A DNA stretch of 64,000 bases from Ciona savignyi (GCA_000149265.1 CH003313.1:2966099-3030098); one strand, 5' to 3'; counted from the stretch's first letter, positions 1-31,365 are shown. A program made the numbers and translations. The notes: generated by a model from the letters alone, not told the origin.

Positions 1-301
1 ATATGTAGGAGAATTGATTCCGCAAAGACCTTTAATAAGTCCTTAAACACTCAAAAATTATATTTTCTAAGCTTTTAGATTAAATGTAATATATTTTTAA
101 ACCTTTCAACATAAAAAGTGATTATTCAAACAGACAATTTACAGAAAGTTTATAAAAAATGGATGTTAACACAATTTCCAAAATAGAATAATGCATATTT
201 AAAAACCTATTAGTTTAACACTCCTGCTTTAACTCATTAATTCAGTGAAAACATGCAAGCGAATAACGTTCAAATATATTTGCATTATATAAACTATTCA
301 A
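1..301. other. 3' flank of the zinc-finger gene
   Basis: AT-rich non-coding sequence downstream (on the minus strand) of the stop codon of the zinc-finger gene. No further exon was found and no clear minus-strand AATAAA is present, so the 3' UTR may end beyond the window or use a variant signal. Confidence 0.4.
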
Positions 302-3300
302 CTACCCAATGTATCTTTCTGCTGCCATCTTCACAATATCAATTGCAGACGAAAACAACAACAGCCCCAAACATGACACCAAAGCTACAAAAGACGCCTC
401 GTACCTTATGTTCACTCGTTCGAAAGTGGATTATCTTCTCCTCCATGATTTTCATGTCGCAAACTTTACAAAACCAAGTGAGATCCTGCTTCTTTGATCT
501 TGGATAAATATCAAGTTACATGATAAACTTGTTGTTCAATAGATAATTTAAAGAAGTTTCAAATTACCGGTTTTCTTCTGGTATGTCGTTATCGGGAACA
601 TCTTTGAAATGCTGAGGAACAAAGTTATGTTCAAAACGGGTCAAGTTTAACATTTGTGAATCAAATTAAGGTTTAACTAAATATGTAACAAACCTGTAGC
701 AAGTATCTGTGTATTTGTGTAAAGAGAGTTGTGGGGGGGGGGTGAATGCAACATCCTAGTTATGCACAATTGCATTCATTTGTAAATTTGTATATTTTTA
801 TACAGATGCTTGCCATGACACGAAAAACTAGTGAGACATGATCAAACCATTTGTTTTTATAATTTTGCATGAATTGGATACTGTATATGCTTAATAGAAT
901 AGGCTATATATATTAAAACTATACAAATGTCTCAATAAAACTGTCTTTCGCATTAGATCATTTACATGTGCGTAGTAAATGGTTATTACGTATTGCCAAA
1001 TGGAACTATGTTCTGTTAACAAGAGTTAACCATTAATCATCTTAAAATTTTATTTAAAATTATTTTGCATAAAACTATTTATACCATGATTTAATGCGGT
1101 CGGATTAGATTTAGAGATGAATTTAATCTTACAGTTTGTAAGTAGTTGTCATGGTTTACATAAATTTAGCAAACAATTTATTCTAGTAAGTGATTTGATG
1201 ACGTTATTATCTTCCATGACCTTTCATCTCTTGAAAATGCCATCTTGACAATGTGTGGTTGGTATTTGGTTGCTTACTGAAATTAATTCCAATGCTATTT
1301 GTTTAAATAATGTTGGGGACATGTGTTTTTTTCACGTCTATATTGTTCAAAAGTTGCTTAAATGGTTCGGAATATTTTTAACTCTCAGAATGTTCTTTTG
1401 TAAAATTAAATACGATTGATCTAATGAATACACTAATTTTACCATAGTTAGAATTTAGGTTTTTAATCTTTAAAGTTGCTAAAGTAAAATATATGAGAAC
1501 TAAAGTTTTTAACAGGTCATGATAGTGTGGACATTATGGATAACATATTGGTAAACTGGGAAACTTTTTTAGTTCCACAAGGTAGTAATATACTACAAGT
1601 TTATTTTTATGCATTTGCAACTGTAGANNNNNNNNNNNNNNNNNNNNNNNNNNNNNNNNNNNNNNNNNNNNNNNNNNNNNNNNNNNNNNNNNNNNNNNNN
1701 NNNNNNNNNNNNNNNNNNNNNNNNNNNTTTATTATATAGTGTTTACTATTTTTTGTTTTTTTATTTGATAACCCACAACCGCAAGAACATAATGTTTAAA
1801 CATGGATAAGAAGTTTGCTACATACACCATGTTGTATATTAAATAGTAGTATTCAATTGTGCTTGAAAATTTATTTTTTAAATAGTACTTTTGGTTGGCA
1901 CTCTAACATACTGTATTTTCATTATTTTTCTGGCCAGTGAACCAATAAGTCTTATCGTAATTACCGACAGTAAAATCACACAACCTTGAATAATGTTTTG
2001 TATGATTAACTTTTCTTTGTGGTACCGGTATGTGATATATTGAGTCATCAGGTGCAATTCAGCCACTCACTGCAAATTTTAGAAACTCCCACTCTTAAAT
2101 TGTATGACTGTGTGTAGAATACATATATAGATTTATATCGTCATGTTGAACTGTGGTACACCTACAGCGTTTAAATTGACACAGAAGTGTGGAAGCATAC
2201 TCACTGTTGTAATGACCAAATGCCTCGATTCAAACCCTATATCGGTGGCCACTTTACGACTTGTTTCTTCGGAAAGCTCATGACCCTTTTCAGCGGCGTC
2301 AGCGGCGTCATCAGCATCCGACCGCTTCCCATCCATAGAGGTATCTTGATCACCACTCGGTGGGGAAAGAGCACTGGATTCATCAAGAAATGGTATTTTT
2401 TCCGAGAAACCACTTTTGTCGCCGTTTGCCACATTTACGTAGTTAGAAAGCTGGATTTTCATTTTTTTACCCCCACTTTCCTGGTCAGAGTGTTCGGATT
2501 TAATTTGATCGTTTTGTTCATTTGTTTCAAGTTCCTTAGTTGAGGAATGTGGGGCTTCTAATTTTATTGATTGTTCTGGTATAACATTGCCTTCTGCTTC
2601 TCGTTCTTTACTGCAGTAAAATTAAGAAATAGTTGTAGTGTTTTGTTATGGTTATTGGAGGTTGTAGTGGCTGTGTGTATTGGTTATCTGATTTTTCAAT
2701 TCGACTAGTTAAAAATCAAGAAATTAGTAAATTGTATGAACAGTGCACAATAGCTTTTAAGTTGTACAGCCTGAACAGACATTGTCATTTGTAACACCGA
2801 TTTAAATTGCTTTTTTATATGAAAACCTGATTAAATAATTTAAGATTAACCAAGATTAAGTTTTTAAAACCAATTTTAAAGTATTTTTGATCATTTTTAG
2901 TTTCCTTTATATTTCTGGTTGAAAAAATAAACTCAATGTTGTTTAGAAGTTGGTTATAATTATAGAAAAACCAAGTCAGTATTAGTTTAAATCAGATGTA
3001 TGCTTCTTTATTGCAAAGTGTTCAATATATTTTAGGTGTCAATTTGTACTTGTGTCACACAAGTTGTGTGAATAACTTTTTAATACCTGCCTTCCTTCAA
3101 GGCATGGGAGGTCAATTTGTGTAAAAGATTGTCTTGTTTTAGTTAGTCTATCAACCGGCAGACTGGTTTGATAGACCCATATGTGGTAAACTGGTTAGTG
3201 TCTAGAAGCTAAGCAATTAAGGTTAGTTTGAACATAGTATTCAGGCTAAATTACATCACTGGCATTGCAGTAAGGTATTCTTAACTATAATGTACTAATT

Positions 3301-6300
3301 TTAATGTAAGTACTCGCCATCCTAGAAGGTGTCAACTTATTTTCTATACCATACAATTGTGTGAATGTTTAATTCTGATCCCATTTAGTTTTAGTAAATG
3401 CATCAATGTTTGCTAGAACTACGCGAATTAGTTTTAACCGAGCATGTGCTTTGGTCTACTTTGTGAATAGTGATATTGACATGTTGTAACAGCAGTTACC
3501 ATTTGCGTACGGTACAACCCAAGACGACATCATCCCCAAGACCCAAGACGACATCATATTAATTCTGACAAGTTGATATTAAAAAGTGTTAAGAAATTAA
3601 ATTTCTTTTTGTTTGTTGTATAATTTTGTGTCTTTACGGATATCAACAATTACCCACTCCTAATTCCCAAGAGATTATGTATCCTCACAAACTTTACTTT
3701 CCCTCCCACCATTTGCAAATACCAACTTACTTTTCTATTTCTTCATTAGCTTTCTTCGACTTGAGGGTTTTAATATGAAGCAGGTAATGAGCGAGACACG
3801 ACAACCCACTCATATCTTGCTCCATTGCATCATTACCTGCTTCCTCATAACCAGGATCTTCACTTAACACCTCATCCTGGTGTGATGTATCATGAAGAGG
3901 TTGTCGGTCATCCTCATTTGGTGTGTTTCGCCCTGATTCCTCATCCTGGCGAATTTTTCGCTCCCGAATTGATCGACTAAGCTTCTCACGATGGAGTCTG
4001 TATGCTTCCTCCATATCCGTCTCCTGACCAGTCTCTCGTGCAGCCTCTTCGACTGAAGAGCGGCGATTTACCTGCCCGTGCACAGGGTGTCTGTTTTCTT
4101 GTCTTAACGCCGCCCGCCGGGGAGGAGATCTTCGGATCGTTTGTCGGGTGGGGGAGCGTCGAGTTTTATTCCCATACGTCGATGGCCTCACTTCATGCCG
4201 AGGTGGAGAATGCCTCATGTCATGTCTTCCTGGGGAGCGACGTATTTCATGGGGGGAGGGTCGGTCAATATTTAGATGAGGGGACGCGCGCATCATCTGT
4301 GATATTGGGGAATGGTGTCTTGGAGGTGAAGGGGGTTGATCACGTCTTGGAAGGTGATCTCTGGAAGGATAATACATCTCCTCCTCATACTGGTCATCTT
4401 CCTGATATTGAGTATCTTCCTGATAAGCTTGACTTCTTGGAGGTTGTCTGTTGTGGAGTCGAGATCCAGACATTTGACCTGAGTAATAAAAAGTTATGTA
4501 GCGAACACTACCGACCTAGAGTACTAACCAACAAAAAATCCAAACACATGTACTCTAATCAACATGTTATAAAGCCCTTCTGAGTTTTTTTGCAGGAGAA
4601 AAAAATACAATGTGAATGGAAAGAAGAAATGAAAACTTGTTAAAAACTACTCAAGTCCAATACAATATATATGAAGTTTGTTTAAAAATTTTACCTGAAT
4701 GTTGTCTCAAGTGTGGAGCCAAGAACCCTCCGTCTTGCAGTGGTTGAGGCAACCGTGGTCTCACACTATGCTGTATAACATCATGTTGGTTTGTCATACT
4801 AATGTACTGTTTAGATACCGGTAATAAAAGTAGAAATACAACAAAATCTTAGATACCGTACCAGTTAAAAAGGTAATAGTAAAGTTTTTTTTTGGTAAAT
4901 TTAGTTTCAAATTAAATGTTCCGGTAATAATTTTAACAATGTAGAATGTATAAAAAATGGGACCTCCATCATTTAGCTCCTTTCCATAAAACATGTGATA
5001 TTTGGTATCTTGCATTTGAATTTGTATAAAGTAGCCACTATATTTATTATACGAGTTAAGACCGATATGTATGTATTATCTTAATAAATAATGGCCCTCA
5101 AATTTGTCCGACCGGTTAGCTTTGTGGATCAGTGGATTAATGGGTTCTACAAAATTAAAATAACATGTGCATAATACACAACACACTTAAATTGCTCCAG
5201 TTACCAGATGGTGGTCCTTGCATTTTCCTATTTACAGAAATAAAACATAAATATCCAAATTTAATACTGAGACAACAAACTATTCAAAAAAGTATGTAGA
5301 ACTGTTTGCAAAAATCCTCAAGATATTCAGAAAAAAAACACAAAATCATACCGATAAAAAAGAAGGTCTTGGTTGTCGAACACCTGGTTTCGATAGCAGC
5401 AAGTTGTGTTTCTGACCATGATGAGCATGACGTGGGTGGGAAGCTCGGGGCATGGGAAGAAGTGGAACTTTACGCCGCACACTGGGCTGGCCTGGAAGGT
5501 GACTAATTTAGTAACAAACATTTGTGGCAGAAGGTTATGAGACTGTATAAATGAAAGCAATTGATCATGCTGTTTTACTACAAGGCTGTATTAAAAAAAT
5601 TACAGGCCCACAGTTGAATATTAAATTTGTTTCACACATGTTTGATTGGGTTTTGATAAAAAATAACAAAACATGGACAGATGATGTGTATGATTGAGTT
5701 ACTCCTACAATTTATTAAAACCCATTAAACTGCTGGGTACAGGCAATGACCGTTAAGTGCTTTGCCCAAGGACACAACCAACTAGCTAGCGACCAGTTTT
5801 AAAACAGTAACCCTTGGCTGAAAGGTAGTGCACCAACCACCAAGTTAATCGATTAGACTAACTTATGCCCTTGGTCCAGTTTTTAGAGCTAAATACATGC
5901 TATGCTATATGTATGTTGAAGAGTGTTTCTACTGTTGCAGTTTAACCCACTACCAGTAATCCAATTAGGGTGATGTCGGTAAAGTATCTTGACCGCTACG
6001 GACACTAAGGTCACAGTTGAATCTGCGTGCCGCACTTGCCCACTTGGCTTTGCAACAAAACCTTAGGCGGCATTACATTAGTCATTACATACTGCAAGTG
6101 CAAGCTCTTTAAAAATTGTAATGGCGTACGTGCATTGAAATATTTGGATATAATTTAATGTGACTTTGTAGTCTAAGGCTACATTGTATTTGGATCCATT
6201 AAACGGTTCTAAAACTGAAGGAATCTCTAAAGCATATATAACACACTTGTAGCGTTTTGATAAGTTAATTTGGGTCCTGTTGCTACTTGTACTAATTTGT

Positions 6301-6819
6301 CACTCTCACGATCCAAACTCCGCAACGAAAGGTTCTTTTATTCTTGACCAAATGCAGATACAATGAAACACGCATTGATGATTAATTCATTATATGCGGG
6401 CACGACTTAACAAACACTGAACTCGGCTTCTCTGCACTGTTTACTGCAGGAGCCACGGTTCTAAACTATATGATATTAATTCATGTTTGCAAAACAAAGA
6501 GGCATGGCATTAGCCCATATGGGAAATAGGAAGTTCAGGAAGTGTTTGAACTCGCGGTCGCGTTAAAGGTGTTTTACAACCGTGTAAAGGGGGAATCACA
6601 TGGAACCAATAATAACTGATAAAGATACACGCGGTTCATATTAAATAATGACAAAAACACGGATTTGCTACACACTGCAATTTCTCCGGCAAGACGACGC
6701 TCGATTCAAAGTAATCTTAGGATTACGCATAACGCTCCATTACGTATTCACGAGGTATACAATCTACAATAATAATAATTTCGAATAAACTTACCCATTG
6801 CTCTTCCTCTGCCGTGCAT
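302..6819 (-). CDS. matrin/U1-type C2H2 zinc-finger protein, Arg/Pro-rich (9 exons)
   Basis: Predicted exons, in minus-strand order: 6795-6819, 5384-5491, 5205-5227, 4695-4806, 3731-4478, 2205-2610, 568-611, 405-498, 302-328. All junctions are GT-AG and phases join without a stop, giving 528 residues. The N-terminal half is basic and rich in Arg, Pro, His and Ser (repeated RRSP-like motifs), followed by a charged helix-prone stretch (MEEAYRLHREKLSRSIRERK) and an acidic Glu/Asp/Ser region. One zinc finger sits at the extreme C-terminus (Cys499, Cys502, His513, His519), followed by eight residues. Such fingers occur in nuclear matrix and RNA-processing proteins (CIZ1, matrin-3, ZNF318 types), so a nuclear RNA- or DNA-associated role is inferred; I do not recognise a specific orthologue. 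The start ATG is at 6817-6819. Exon 3 is the weakest part, because it lies in a SINE. Exons 3 plus 4 total 135 nt and could be skipped together in frame. Confidence 0.68.
405..498 (-). CDS. zinc-finger exon (exon 8) of the gene above
   Basis: This exon encodes WFCKVCDMKI followed by an H-x5-H pair (spacing C-x2-C-x10-H-x5-H). The finger is contained in a single exon with acceptor ...ccaag and donor gtacga. The next and last exon (302-328) adds only MAAERYIG and a stop, so the finger is nearly C-terminal. The spacing is that of the U1/matrin-type finger class, which binds RNA or mediates protein contacts. The flanking exon 7 is acidic (DVPDNDIPEEN). Confidence 0.7.
612..2204 (-). other. intron 6 of the zinc-finger gene, with assembly gap
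   Basis: AT-rich intron with a 100-base run of N at 1628-1727, the conventional length for a gap of unknown size. Apart from a short poly-G run near 733 I see no coding or recognisable repeat content. Confidence 0.5.
1628..1727. other. assembly gap (100 N)
   Basis: Exactly 100 N, so true size is unknown. It falls in a predicted intron of the zinc-finger gene and probably removes no coding sequence. Confidence 0.98.
2611..3730 (-). other. intron 5 of the zinc-finger gene
   Basis: AT-rich non-coding stretch between exons 5 and 6. It contains a small local duplication (acccaagacgacatcat, repeated near 3520-3560). Nothing else was recognised. Confidence 0.5.
5105..5260 (+). repeat. degenerate SINE, 3' part
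   Basis: Carries the family's 'gggttctaC-AAATT' block, 'tacacaacacac', 'gctcc-gttacc' and a terminal 'aaatatcc', in the same order as the well-preserved copy at 7575. It overlaps the candidate microexon. Confidence 0.6.
5205..5227 (-). CDS. candidate 23-nt microexon from an antisense SINE
   Basis: Bounded by ...ctgtaaatag and gtaactgg, this segment is needed for exon 4 to be read in frame from exon 2: exon 2 ends in phase 1, and joining it straight to exon 4 gives an immediate stop. The segment lies in the 3' half of a degenerate plus-strand SINE. Its donor corresponds to the antisense of the SINE 'ggtaac' block and its acceptor to the antisense of the 'cccattcacggg' block. It could be a genuinely exonised SINE or a modelling coincidence; exon 4 may instead be a first exon using its own ATG at 4795-4797. 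Confidence 0.35.
5715..5870 (-). repeat. partial tRNA-derived SINE
   Basis: Antisense copy with the conserved 'gcaatgaccgttaagtgctttgcccaaggacacaac' block, then 'ctagctagcgaccag' and a decayed tRNA-like head. Lies in intron 1 of the zinc-finger gene, whose remaining content (5492-6794) shows no other feature. Confidence 0.7.
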
Positions 6820-7574
6820 ACTGAAAACGTCCAAATATATGTACAACAATATAAGCTTCGCAGTATCAAATACTACAATCCAACATCAAATACTACAAAT
6901 CAACATTCAACCCTGCTTACTTTGACCACAGTCGCAGACGTTAGATTTAGGAAGCCACCCAATCAATTGAATATTGGTTAAACGCACATTAACGTAATCC
7001 AGCACATATAATCAAATTTATTTTAGCTGGTTTTTAACTATATATTGTTTTTATGTTATACTAACTTTACCTTTATAGCTGGATACCTAAAAAGCATAAA
7101 AATTTGTTTGTAATTGAGTTGGAAAAAGAAACCGGTTAAACTTACCCTTATAACTCGGGTTAAAGTGTTAGTCGCAGCATCCTGCAAATTGTGCATACGC
7201 TGTACGGTCATCGACGTCTTGACATAAAAAGGTGTTGTTTTCCTTCTCCCCTGCCTTGCTTAACCGTAGGCCGACTCACCCGACGGTGTTTACCAGATTA
7301 CGGCTGGATAACACTCAGATTGTGTCTTTATAGCATTAGGTTAGAAATATATATTTTTTTTATTTAGGTGGGAAAACATGAAAGCGTTATAACACAGGCA
7401 AGTGTCAGAATACATCGTGCTCATCGTAGGGTTGCCGGAAAGATGGGTATTTGCTGCCTGCATATGTTTGTATTTAAATTGCTCATCCATTTGTTCTGGT
7501 GACAGTTAAACCAATCATCCACTGGGCTTAGACCGCTGAGTAAGGAGACAGACGTATGTCCAATTTTATTTCTT

Positions 7575-7880
7575 GTCCGGCCCGTTGGTCTAACGGTTAA
7601 GTGCGTCGCCTTTCAATCGAAAGGTTGAAGGTGCGAGACTGGTCGCTAGCTAGTCGGTTGTGTCCTTGGGCAAGGCACTTTACGGACATTGCCTGAGCCC
7701 ACCGGATTTATGGGTTCTACCAAATTGAAGGAACGTGTCTATCATATACAACACACTGCAATAGCTCCGGCCTCCGGTAACCCGACGATGGGCGCGAGGT
7801 GATCTGACGATTGCCCGTGTGTTAACCTCCTTGGTTTTCCCATTCACGGGGATAAAGATGAATATCCTATCCTATTTCTA
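7575..7880 (+). repeat. tRNA-derived SINE, near full length
   Basis: The head 'ggcccgttggtctaacgg' resembles a tRNA with an A box (TTGGTCTAACGG) and a B-box-like GGTGCGAGACT. It is followed by 'gtcggttgtgtccttgggca', a block resembling the core of other animal SINEs, and ends near 'gggataaagatgaatatcctatcc'. This and 30451-30745 are the best copies in the window and serve as the reference for the others. Confidence 0.85.
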
Positions 7881-7894
7881 CCGAACTAAGTTTC

Positions 7895-8245
7895 GAACAA
7901 ATGATGGGCTAGGCACCAATACTATTTTTGATATAAAAACGGTATATGAATCCGTCGCGTTATCTATTCCGTCAACGACCTTTTCGTTTTTTATCGAACT
8001 CGTCACTAGCACCGTTTTTATATAAGAGTCGGTATCATTCGGCCACACGACCCTTTTTAACCGGTATAAGTTTCGAACCCGTAATAAGTTTTTTTATATG
8101 TATCGTCCGCGTTAACCATTCGACCACACTCCTGAACTGCAACACGACCTTTTTTGGGCTTGTCACTTGGACCGTTTTTGTATAGAAAGGTATATGTATC
8201 AATCGCGCTAACCATTCAGCCACACGACCGTCCTTTTTGGGAGAA
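7895..8245 (-). repeat. tandem array of tRNA-like units
   Basis: Three to four imperfect copies of a unit that on the minus strand contains 'ggtcgtgtggccgaatggttaac' (tRNA-like A-box region), 'acatatacc...tataaaaacggt', and 'acgggttcgaaac' (B-box-like). Single dispersed relatives occur at 25697-25790 and 31366-31440. The units lack an intact acceptor stem, so they look like a short tRNA-derived repeat family rather than functional tRNA genes. Confidence 0.6.
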
Positions 8246-8984
8246 ATAGAACCTTCTGTTGTTGACACCATGCGTATAAATAACCGAAACAAATAAATCA
8301 CTAACGGCGCCACCGATCAATTATAAAGGCAATGCTGCAAATTCCCCCTTCGCTACCTACGAGTTTCCTTTTAAGCTTGTTGTGTAATTTCCAAGAACTC
8401 GTAAACGAGCTAAGAGTGTAATGTTTGTTAAGTGTAGATATGCATAGAAGGAAGTAAATATTAAATTAAGGAAGTCATTTTTCAATCCACTAACTGTAGA
8501 CTGCGTCTTATTTGCGATTCGCAGGTTTAGTTAATAGAGAATATAATTGATACAGCATTAAGAGTTTATTTCCGCGAACAACGTTTAGCTTGCTCTTAGC
8601 TACCGCGAGCGCATTGTTGTTGTTTAAAAACTAAATAACTCTTGATGTTCTTAGTCTTTTTTGCACTTATAAAGTAGGTTAGATTATATATAAGAATACA
8701 TTTCTAGGTTGGCTAATGGTATCGATATTTTATTGACGTCATTCACAAGTTTATAAAATATGTTCCGTAACGCAATTCTCAAAAAATCAATTGTAAATTG
8801 ATTGGGTGTGAAATTTGAGATGTAAGGAAATTAGTATGTAGGTAGATAGTGTTATACAATCTGTTTGTGGTGTTTACAGTTACTTATTGGTACTTATGCG
8901 ATAGACTATATCCACACCACATATCTTGGTGTAGTGCATAATTTTTTTTAGTATAAAAGTTGTAGGATTCAATGTAGATGCTAG

Positions 8985-9140
8985 CAATTTGGTCCTTAGG
9001 CAAGACACTTATCAGACATAGTCTAATCCCTAAACTTCAATGGCTAGGTTAAACTGTAACAGTAGTACAGTTGACAAGATGGTCAACCTATGTCTTTAGC
9101 TGTTCTTTCCCTTTAATATTTTGTTTTAATTAATAATTAT
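8985..9140 (+). repeat. degenerate SINE fragment
   Basis: Contains 'tttggtccttaggcaagacacttatcagacat', a decayed version of the SINE core block. Lies less than 500 bp upstream of the nPKC start codon. Confidence 0.5.
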
Positions 9141-9409
9141 TTAATTTCTTAGGAAAAAAACATATCGCTGTTAGTAATGTGGTATTTACCATTTATATAC
9201 AACTGGACCATAAAAATGAGTTATCAGATGGATAACACTCAAAATTTTCACACCCGCCAGGTTAGAAATAACAAATCCATCGACCATATTATTAACTTCT
9301 TGCGCTGTTCCTGGATTACCTCACCATTTTATTACAGATTTTATCAATTTTAGTTTTACCGTACATTACACTTTAACTTTTATCTTGTGGACGTGTTGTT
9401 ACTGTCGAA

Positions 9410-28783
<19,374 letters not shown>

Positions 28784-28891
28784 TGTTGAAACTCCCCAGC
28801 GAAACCTCTTCAAAGCGTCAACAGATCATTCTTCACCACTGCCGCCGCGAGCACGCCACTGAAAGTTGACAACCCCTGCCGTGGGAACTTC

Positions 28892-28897
28892 AATAAA
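28892..28897 (+). terminator. candidate poly(A) signal of nPKC
   Basis: AATAAA about 110 nt after the stop codon, followed by T-rich sequence. Further AATAAA hexamers near 29460 and 29584 could give longer 3' UTRs. Confidence 0.45.
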
Positions 28898-30268
28898 CTC
28901 CCCTCGCATTGGTACCACACGTTTTTATCATTGCGAACTCTCCAGTGCACTTATTGTTTTCTTTTCCACAAGTTTCGATGCATGCGTCACATACTGAAGT
29001 AACGAGCACCCGACCCCGTGTAAGTCGCCCGAAACCTTTTAAAACGTAGAATTTCCCCCGGGTGTTCTGGCGCCCAGGTGCACGGTGGAATTCCGTACTC
29101 TGAAGCCACTGTTCTAACCCGTTGTAACTTAATATCAAGTAATATCTGTTCGTTTTTCGTCGAATATCAAATGCATGTATTACGTGATCCTGTCGTAGAT
29201 AATGTGTTGTAACTCGTAATCTTTTATCGCGGCCAGCCTGCAATTATCCACACTAATCATGCTTTTCAGTGCATTTTTATCTTGCTTACCTTTTTGATCA
29301 AATGTTTATGTGCAGTTTCTCTCAAATTGCCTCCTACAGGAACTATATAGCCACCCTTTTTCACACGTTTTACAGTGTCGTAATAATATTCAATAGTTTT
29401 CTTATATTAATGGGTGACATGTACAGGATTAACCACCGACCAGTGATTTGTGTTCTAGCTAATAAAAGACTACCCGGTATTATAAAATTATCTGAGAGTT
29501 ATTGAGCGACTATTCGGGTCTTATACTGATAAACTGTAGTGTCCCATCGATGTTAGAGTTTGGTCAAATCAGTGTGCTGGTAATAAAATATGTTTTCTTT
29601 AAATTTGAATTCGGCCTTACTGCTAAATGTCGCTAAATGTTGTCCAAAAGTGTCTCGTAATTCGACCATTTACTCCTTAATGCGGCAAAACTCATTTTTT
29701 TACTGAATATTATAAAAATTCTACAACCGTTATGAATTCTACAACCGTTATGAAGAGTGCTAACGAGTCAACCCCTTTAGTCGTTCTATTATGCATATAC
29801 GACGTTTAGTTTAATTTCGCTTATTTCTAACATTAAAGAATAGTGGCACGGTTGTTTTAAAGGGTTTCAGGATAAAACGGAAAAGCCACGGCAGCATATA
29901 CGGTATCACAAAAGGGGAAGTAATGTGGCCGTTAAAACCTTTCTTAAAGCAAAACAAACATTTTTAGCGGTATCAACTTTAAATCTCGACAGAAAGTGGG
30001 CAAAGCTTTAATTTGCATAACATTAATGCACGAAACACGTCAAGTGTAGTAAATATTGGTGTCTGGGAAGGTTGTTGGGAAAATTTCCCGCCGATGATAT
30101 TTCTTAAACACTGAAACAAAAAATTCTGAGGAGTGTGAATCTTATTGACAGGTAATAATTAGTTAGGGGAGACAATAAACTATAAAGAAAACATTGCCAC
30201 TGCAAATACAAAATACCATCGTACAAATTATGAAATAGTTTGATCAATAAGCATGCAATTGTATGTTT

Positions 30269-30450
30269 TGTCCGATTAGTCTGGTGGGTTAGCGCGTTAC
30301 CTTTTAGTCAAAGTGTCGCAGATTCGAAAATGGTCGCTAGCTAGTCGATTGTGTCCTTGGGCAAGACAATTAACGGGACATTTCCTGAACCCAGCTGATT
30401 GGTGGGCTCTACTAAATTAAAGGAAGGTGTAAATCATACACAATAATACC
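30269..30450 (+). repeat. truncated SINE
   Basis: The head (gtccgattagtctggtgggttagcgcgttacc) and core are present, but the copy breaks off at 'acacaataatacccg', where another SINE begins. The second SINE probably inserted into this one. Confidence 0.75.
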
Positions 30451-30745
30451 CGCCCGGCCCGTTGGTCTAACGGTTAAGTGCGTCGCCTTTCAATCGAAAG
30501 GTTGTAGGTGCGAAACTGGTCGCTGGCTAGTCGGTTGTGTCCTTGGGCAAGGCACTTTACGGATATTGCCTGAACCCAGCGAATTAATGGGTTCTACCAA
30601 ATTGAAGGAACGTGTCTATCATACACAACATACTGCAATAGCTCCGGTAACCCGACGATGGGCGCGAGGTGATCTGACGATTGCCCGTGTGTTAACCCCC
30701 TTGGTTTTCCCATTCACGGGGATAAAGATGAATATCCGATCCGAA
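30451..30745 (+). repeat. full-length SINE, youngest-looking copy
   Basis: Nearly identical to 7575-7880 from 'ggcccgttggtctaacggtt' to 'gggataaagatgaatatcc'. The high identity suggests recent activity of this family. Confidence 0.88.
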
Positions 30746-31010
30746 TACACTGCAAAAGCTCCCATAACCCGACGCTGGGTTATCTTTTACCAAGGTGTAA
30801 ATCGTTTTTTTGGTAGAAATTTGACTCCAGACAACGACTGTTATTGCCACACCCTCACAACAAGTAGGTGGTGAAAGTGGAAATCAAATCCGAAACCGTC
30901 TGGTCACGAGCACTCGCCTTGTCTCAGACAAATCTATCGCATATGTGTTTATTCGAGTGTTTTCATAGCGAATTGGCTAATTTTTTTAGACTATTTCTTT
31001 ATACAGCCTA

Positions 31011-31309
31011 GTATAGGACAGGATAGGATATTTGTGTTTATCCCCGTGAGTGGGAAAACCAAGGGGGTAACACACGGGCAATCGTCAGATCACCTCGCGC
31101 CCCCTGTCGGGTTACCGGAGCTATTGCAGTGTATTGTGTATAAATTACACGTTCCTTCAATTTGGTAGAACCCATTTATTCGCTGGGTTTAGGCAATTTC
31201 CATTAGGGCCTTGTTCAAGGACACAACCGACTAGCTGACGACGAGTTTCGCACCTACAACCCTTCGGTTGAAAGGCGTCGCACTAAACCTCCAGACTAAC
31301 CGGTCGGAC
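31011..31309 (-). repeat. full-length SINE, opposite orientation
   Basis: Antisense copy running from 'ggataggatatttgtgtttatccccgtgagtgggaaaacc' to 'ccagactaaccggtcggac'. With the copy at 30451 it forms a large imperfect inverted repeat about 270 bp apart. Confidence 0.85.
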
Positions 31310-31365
31310 TAAGAATATAAAGTCCCGGGTTTATTGCGATGTTTTGATTTTTTAGCAGTTTAAGG

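Larger units (their letters stand above)
6820..9409. other. divergent intergenic region between the zinc-finger gene and nPKC
   Basis: About 2.6 kb separating two divergently transcribed start codons. It should hold both promoters, but no TATA box or other motif can be assigned with confidence. It is invaded by one good SINE (7575-7880), a tRNA-like tandem array (7895-8245) and a degenerate SINE (8985-9140). Confidence 0.5.

Noticed and set aside
4002..4583. 193-codon plus-strand ORF
   Set aside because: It is the antisense shadow of exon 5 of the minus-strand zinc-finger gene, whose frame joins its neighbours in phase.
7575..7880. Possible tRNA gene
   Set aside because: A-box- and B-box-like motifs are present, but the sequence recurs many times with a fixed non-tRNA body and no closed acceptor stem; it is a SINE.
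28890..29243. 117-codon minus-strand ORF in the nPKC 3' region
   Set aside because: No splice context or recognisable family, and it overlaps the likely 3' UTR; length alone is not enough.
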